This document shows positions 6,820-8,625 of a stretch of DNA of 8,625 bases, in pieces. A program made the translations under genes and the position numbers. Source of the stretch: an uncultured bacterium. Its GTDB lineage: Bacteria > CALINM01. The notes beneath the pieces are model-generated. The model ran no database searches, was not told the DNA's origin, and was given only the letters and a program-made list of their open reading frames with translations. Position 1 is the stretch's first letter. Each line of letters begins with the position of its first letter. Where the stretch lies: positions 1 to 8,625 of the forward strand of contig CALINM010000058.1 in the NCBI GenBank assembly GCA_938045315.1, read 5' to 3'.

Positions 6820-7459
6820 GAAGCTTCTTTTTATTCTAATAGTTTTTGTTTTAAGTTTTTATAGTTGTGGTAAGAAGGGCCCACTTAAACCACCGGTAAT
6901 AAACATTGCTGGTGTTAGGGAAGCATCATTTATGACTCACGAAGATAGAGTTCTTATAAATGCTATAATGGATCAGGAAGTGGATTTTTTTAAAATTGAA
7001 AGAATAGAGCTGGATTTTTTAAAAAAGCCCGTAAGCCAGAAAATAATTTATGAGGGTATAGAAAAAAAAGTTTCATTCATAGATAAAAATCTCGATAGAG
7101 AGAGAATATATCAATATAAGATTACACCCTATTTGAAAAATAAGAAGATAGGGAAAATTTATATTTCAAATCCCATAAGTTTTAAGGTAATAAAGACACC
7201 ATATAATTTAAAGGCAGAGATTCTTGAAACAAAGGGAACAATAGCACTTTTTTACGATGGTGATAATTGTGAATCCTTTAATATTTATAGATATAAGAAT
7301 AGTGATAAAAGGCCACTAAGACCGATCGCAAATGTAAAAGAAAAGTTTTATATTGATGAGACTCCTCTATATGGAATAGAAATTATTTATGAAGTTTCAT
7401 GTGTTGTGTCCGGGCAGGAGAGTGAGAATAACCCTAAAATTAGTATTTTAATAAAATAA
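6812..7459 (+). CDS. LptM-like lipoprotein with two fibronectin-III-like repeats
   Basis: A 215-residue lipoprotein. A basic, hydrophobic signal peptide (1-18, MNKKLLFILI onwards) ends at acceptor Cys19, followed by CGKKGPLKPP (19-28). This matches the CGxKGPL.xP signature of LptM (YifL), a lipoprotein of about 70 residues that in E. coli associates with LptD and helps its oxidative maturation. Here about 185 more residues follow, readable as two fibronectin-III-like beta-sandwich repeats (about 34-127 and 129-214). Each shows an NxxY/FNIYR-type strand, a F(I)D..L or YIDE..L turn and a final I/YxYxV strand. Start is TTG with GAGG at 6801-6804, overlapping argH by 8 bases. An argH-lptM-lysA order is frequent in proteobacteria; here a macro-domain gene takes the lysA position. 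The LptM-like label rests on the short motif and on context; the FN3 call is by strand pattern. Confidence 0.72.
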   Translation: MNKKLLFILIVFVLSFYSCGKKGPLKPPVINIAGVREASFMTHEDRVLINAIMDQEVDFFKIERIELDFLKKPVSQKIIYEGIEKKVSFIDKNLDRERIYQYKITPYLKNKKIGKIYISNPISFKVIKTPYNLKAEILETKGTIALFYDGDNCESFNIYRYKNSDKRPLRPIANVKEKFYIDETPLYGIEIIYEVSCVVSGQESENNPKISILIK

Positions 7460-7469
7460 GGGGTGTTTC

Positions 7470-8006
7470 ATGTATCAGGTAGATGTTAATAATGCCAGAT
7501 TAATTCTCAAAGTTGGTGATATAACCGAGGAAGATGTGGATGCTATAGTAAATGCTGCAAATCCTACTTTACTAGGTGGTGGTGGAGTAGATGGTGCTAT
7601 CCACAGAAAAGGGGGTCCAAAAATTCTTGAAGAATGTAAAAGAATAGGGGGATGTAAACCTGGAGAGGCTGTTATAACAACTGGTGGTAATCTTAAAGCG
7701 AAATATGTAATTCACACAGTTGGCCCCATATGGCATGGAGGCAATAATAAAGAAGATGAAATTTTAAAAAATGCATATTTAAATAGCCTTAGGGTTGCAA
7801 AAAGTAATAACATTAAAAGAATTTCTTTTCCTTCCCTTAGTACCGGTGCTTATGGTTATCCTGTTGAACTGGCCAGCAAAGTCGCTTTATTAGCGATTAT
7901 TGAGTTTCTGAAAAATGAAAATTTTTTTGAAGAAATCAGGATGGTCCTTTTTAAAGAGAGAGACTTTGAAATTTATTTAGAGGCTTTAAAAAGAATACTT
8001 AGCTAA
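7470..8006 (+). CDS. Macro-domain ADP-ribose hydrolase (YmdB/MacroD type)
   Basis: A 178-residue single-domain macro protein, close in length and sequence to E. coli YmdB (177). MacroD-type enzymes hydrolyse O-acetyl-ADP-ribose and remove mono-ADP-ribose from acidic side chains, in the cytoplasm. GDITEEDVDAIVNAANP (16-32) holds the ADP-ribose-binding Asp17 and Asn31. LGGGGVDGAIHRKGG (35-49) holds Asp41, which aligns with YmdB Asp35. STGAYGYP (124-131) is the phosphate-binding loop with the conserved Tyr128. AAGGGG at 7458-7463 supports the start, 10 bases after the upstream lipoprotein gene. No ADP-ribosyltransferase, sirtuin or toxin partner is visible nearby, so housekeeping metabolite repair is the simplest reading. 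The YmdB link to RNase III inhibition cannot be assumed here. Confidence 0.93.
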   Translation: MYQVDVNNARLILKVGDITEEDVDAIVNAANPTLLGGGGVDGAIHRKGGPKILEECKRIGGCKPGEAVITTGGNLKAKYVIHTVGPIWHGGNNKEDEILKNAYLNSLRVAKSNNIKRISFPSLSTGAYGYPVELASKVALLAIIEFLKNENFFEEIRMVLFKERDFEIYLEALKRILS

Positions 8007-8009
8007 AAA

Positions 8010-8038
8010 TTGCTTTTTCAATTATTTTTGTTCATAAT
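8010..8038 (+). promoter_or_regulatory. Weak candidate promoter before the VKOR-like gene
   Basis: TTGCTT (8010-8015) and CATAAT (8033-8038) are separated by 17 bases. The -10 box matches consensus at five of six positions, the -35 only at three. The expected transcription start would fall at or next to the ATG at 8045. In AT-rich DNA such matches arise by chance, so this is only a candidate. Confidence 0.25.
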
Positions 8039-8044
8039 TAAACT

Positions 8045-8625
8045 ATGAAGCAAAAAGTAGATTTCTACAAAAAGCTCTTCTTATTTTTCTCCACATTGGG
8101 ACTACTACTTGTTTTAGTTGAATTAATTTTAAATTTCTTTGGTGCCAAACTATGTGAAACGGAAGGATGTGAACTTGTAGCAAAGCAGGTTAAATTTGGA
8201 GATTGGGTAATACTTGTATTGGGTTTGTTAACTTTTGGCTCCATTTTGATTACCTTTAAAATATATTTGAATGAGGAAAAAAAAGGCCATCATAAACAAG
8301 GTAGCTTTTATAATACTCTGTGCTCTTATATTTTGATAATTGCCCTTGCCTGTGAGGGGTTTTTTACTGGTTATCAGGCTTTTCGTCTTTTTACACCATG
8401 TTATTATTGCCTCATAATCTTTATTATTATTGTAATCCTTGGTTTTTTAAAAATGTTGATGGGTTCATTCGAATTGATTTCCGGATTTGGTGCATTTGCT
8501 GGGGTATTTACTCTTTTTTACCTTGTTTTGCCTGTGTATAACATGGGGAAAATACCTGATAATAATTTAACAATTTTTTATAGTGAAAACTGTAAACACT
8601 GTAAAGAGTTAATGAAAGAGCTTGA
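8045..8625 (+). CDS. VKOR-like membrane disulfide oxidase with thioredoxin-like domain (3' end outside window)
   Basis: The open frame runs from the ATG at 8045 off the window end: 193 complete codons, no stop. The layout matches bacterial vitamin K epoxide reductase (VKOR) homologues, which regenerate disulfides in exported proteins using quinone. I predict five membrane segments, about 11-33, 53-75, 94-113, 119-139 and 143-165. A loop cysteine pair, C37 and C42 (LCETEGCELV), follows segment 1. A CxxC (C119-Y-Y-C122) opens segment 4. After segment 5 a thioredoxin/glutaredoxin-like strand leads to a second CxxC (C183-K-H-C186), as in VKOR-Trx fusions such as the Synechococcus protein. Sequence similarity outside the cysteines is weak, so the family call is moderate. 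An in-frame stop at 8039 rules out an earlier start. No Shine-Dalgarno sequence precedes the ATG. Confidence 0.72.
   Translation, partial: MKQKVDFYKKLFLFFSTLGLLLVLVELILNFFGAKLCETEGCELVAKQVKFGDWVILVLGLLTFGSILITFKIYLNEEKKGHHKQGSFYNTLCSYILIIALACEGFFTGYQAFRLFTPCYYCLIIFIIIVILGFLKMLMGSFELISGFGAFAGVFTLFYLVLPVYNMGKIPDNNLTIFYSENCKHCKELMKEL

Noticed and set aside
6818-6829. Perfect palindrome AAGAAGCTTCTT followed by T residues, resembling a small terminator or operator
   Set aside because: There is no loop for a hairpin, and it simply encodes the Lys-Lys-Leu-Leu of the lipoprotein signal peptide.
8008-8029. Hairpin AATTG/CAATT followed by ATTTTT after the macro gene
   Set aside because: Only five pairs with a single G-C pair; too weak to call a terminator in AT-rich DNA.
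1-8625. Search for CRISPR repeats, tRNA/rRNA, transposase genes, terminal inverted repeats, riboswitch-like leaders and defence-type gene sets
   Set aside because: None seen by eye; nearly all bases are coding, and no gap exceeds about 65 bases.

Overview
The window is AT-rich, gene-dense bacterial DNA. Every recognisable gene is on the + strand and the gaps are mostly under 40 bases. The envelope genes (a BamD-type lipoprotein and an LptM-like lipoprotein) point to a diderm, Gram-negative-type cell. A DivIVA protein with Bacillus-like membrane-binding residues, a MetF protein fused to a MetV-type cysteine-rich domain, and a Thermotoga-like GalE make enteric proteobacteria unlikely. A thermophilic or anaerobic lineage such as Deferribacterota (Deferribacter or Calditerrivibrio type) would fit, but this is an inference from gene content, not from a marker gene.

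Block 1 (bases 1-4458) looks like one transcription unit: the 3' end of proC, yggT, divIVA, a DUF167/YggU protein, bamD, a cytoplasmic TPR protein and a metF-metV fusion. It ends at a strong intrinsic terminator at 4431-4458. It mixes proline synthesis, envelope and division functions, outer-membrane protein assembly and one-carbon metabolism. The proC-yggT-divIVA-DUF167 core resembles the ylm/divIVA type of neighbourhood.

Block 2 (4459-8006) begins one base after the terminator's T-run: a galE-like sugar-nucleotide epimerase, argH (4-base overlap), an LptM-like lipoprotein extended by two fibronectin-III-like repeats (8-base overlap with argH), and a macro-domain ADP-ribose hydrolase. The terminator touches the galE ribosome binding site, so no promoter fits between them. 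This block must be read from a promoter inside the metF end, or by read-through.

Block 3 (8045 to the window end) is the start of a VKOR-like membrane disulfide-forming protein with a C-terminal thioredoxin-like CxxC domain, cut by the window edge. It has no Shine-Dalgarno sequence and may have its own promoter.

Most of the window is ordinary housekeeping sequence. I do not see a mobile element, CRISPR array, RNA gene or defence island. The points most worth a second look are the LptM-FN3 lipoprotein and its closeness to a VKOR-like oxidase, the MetF-MetV fusion, and the unusual terminator/galE junction.
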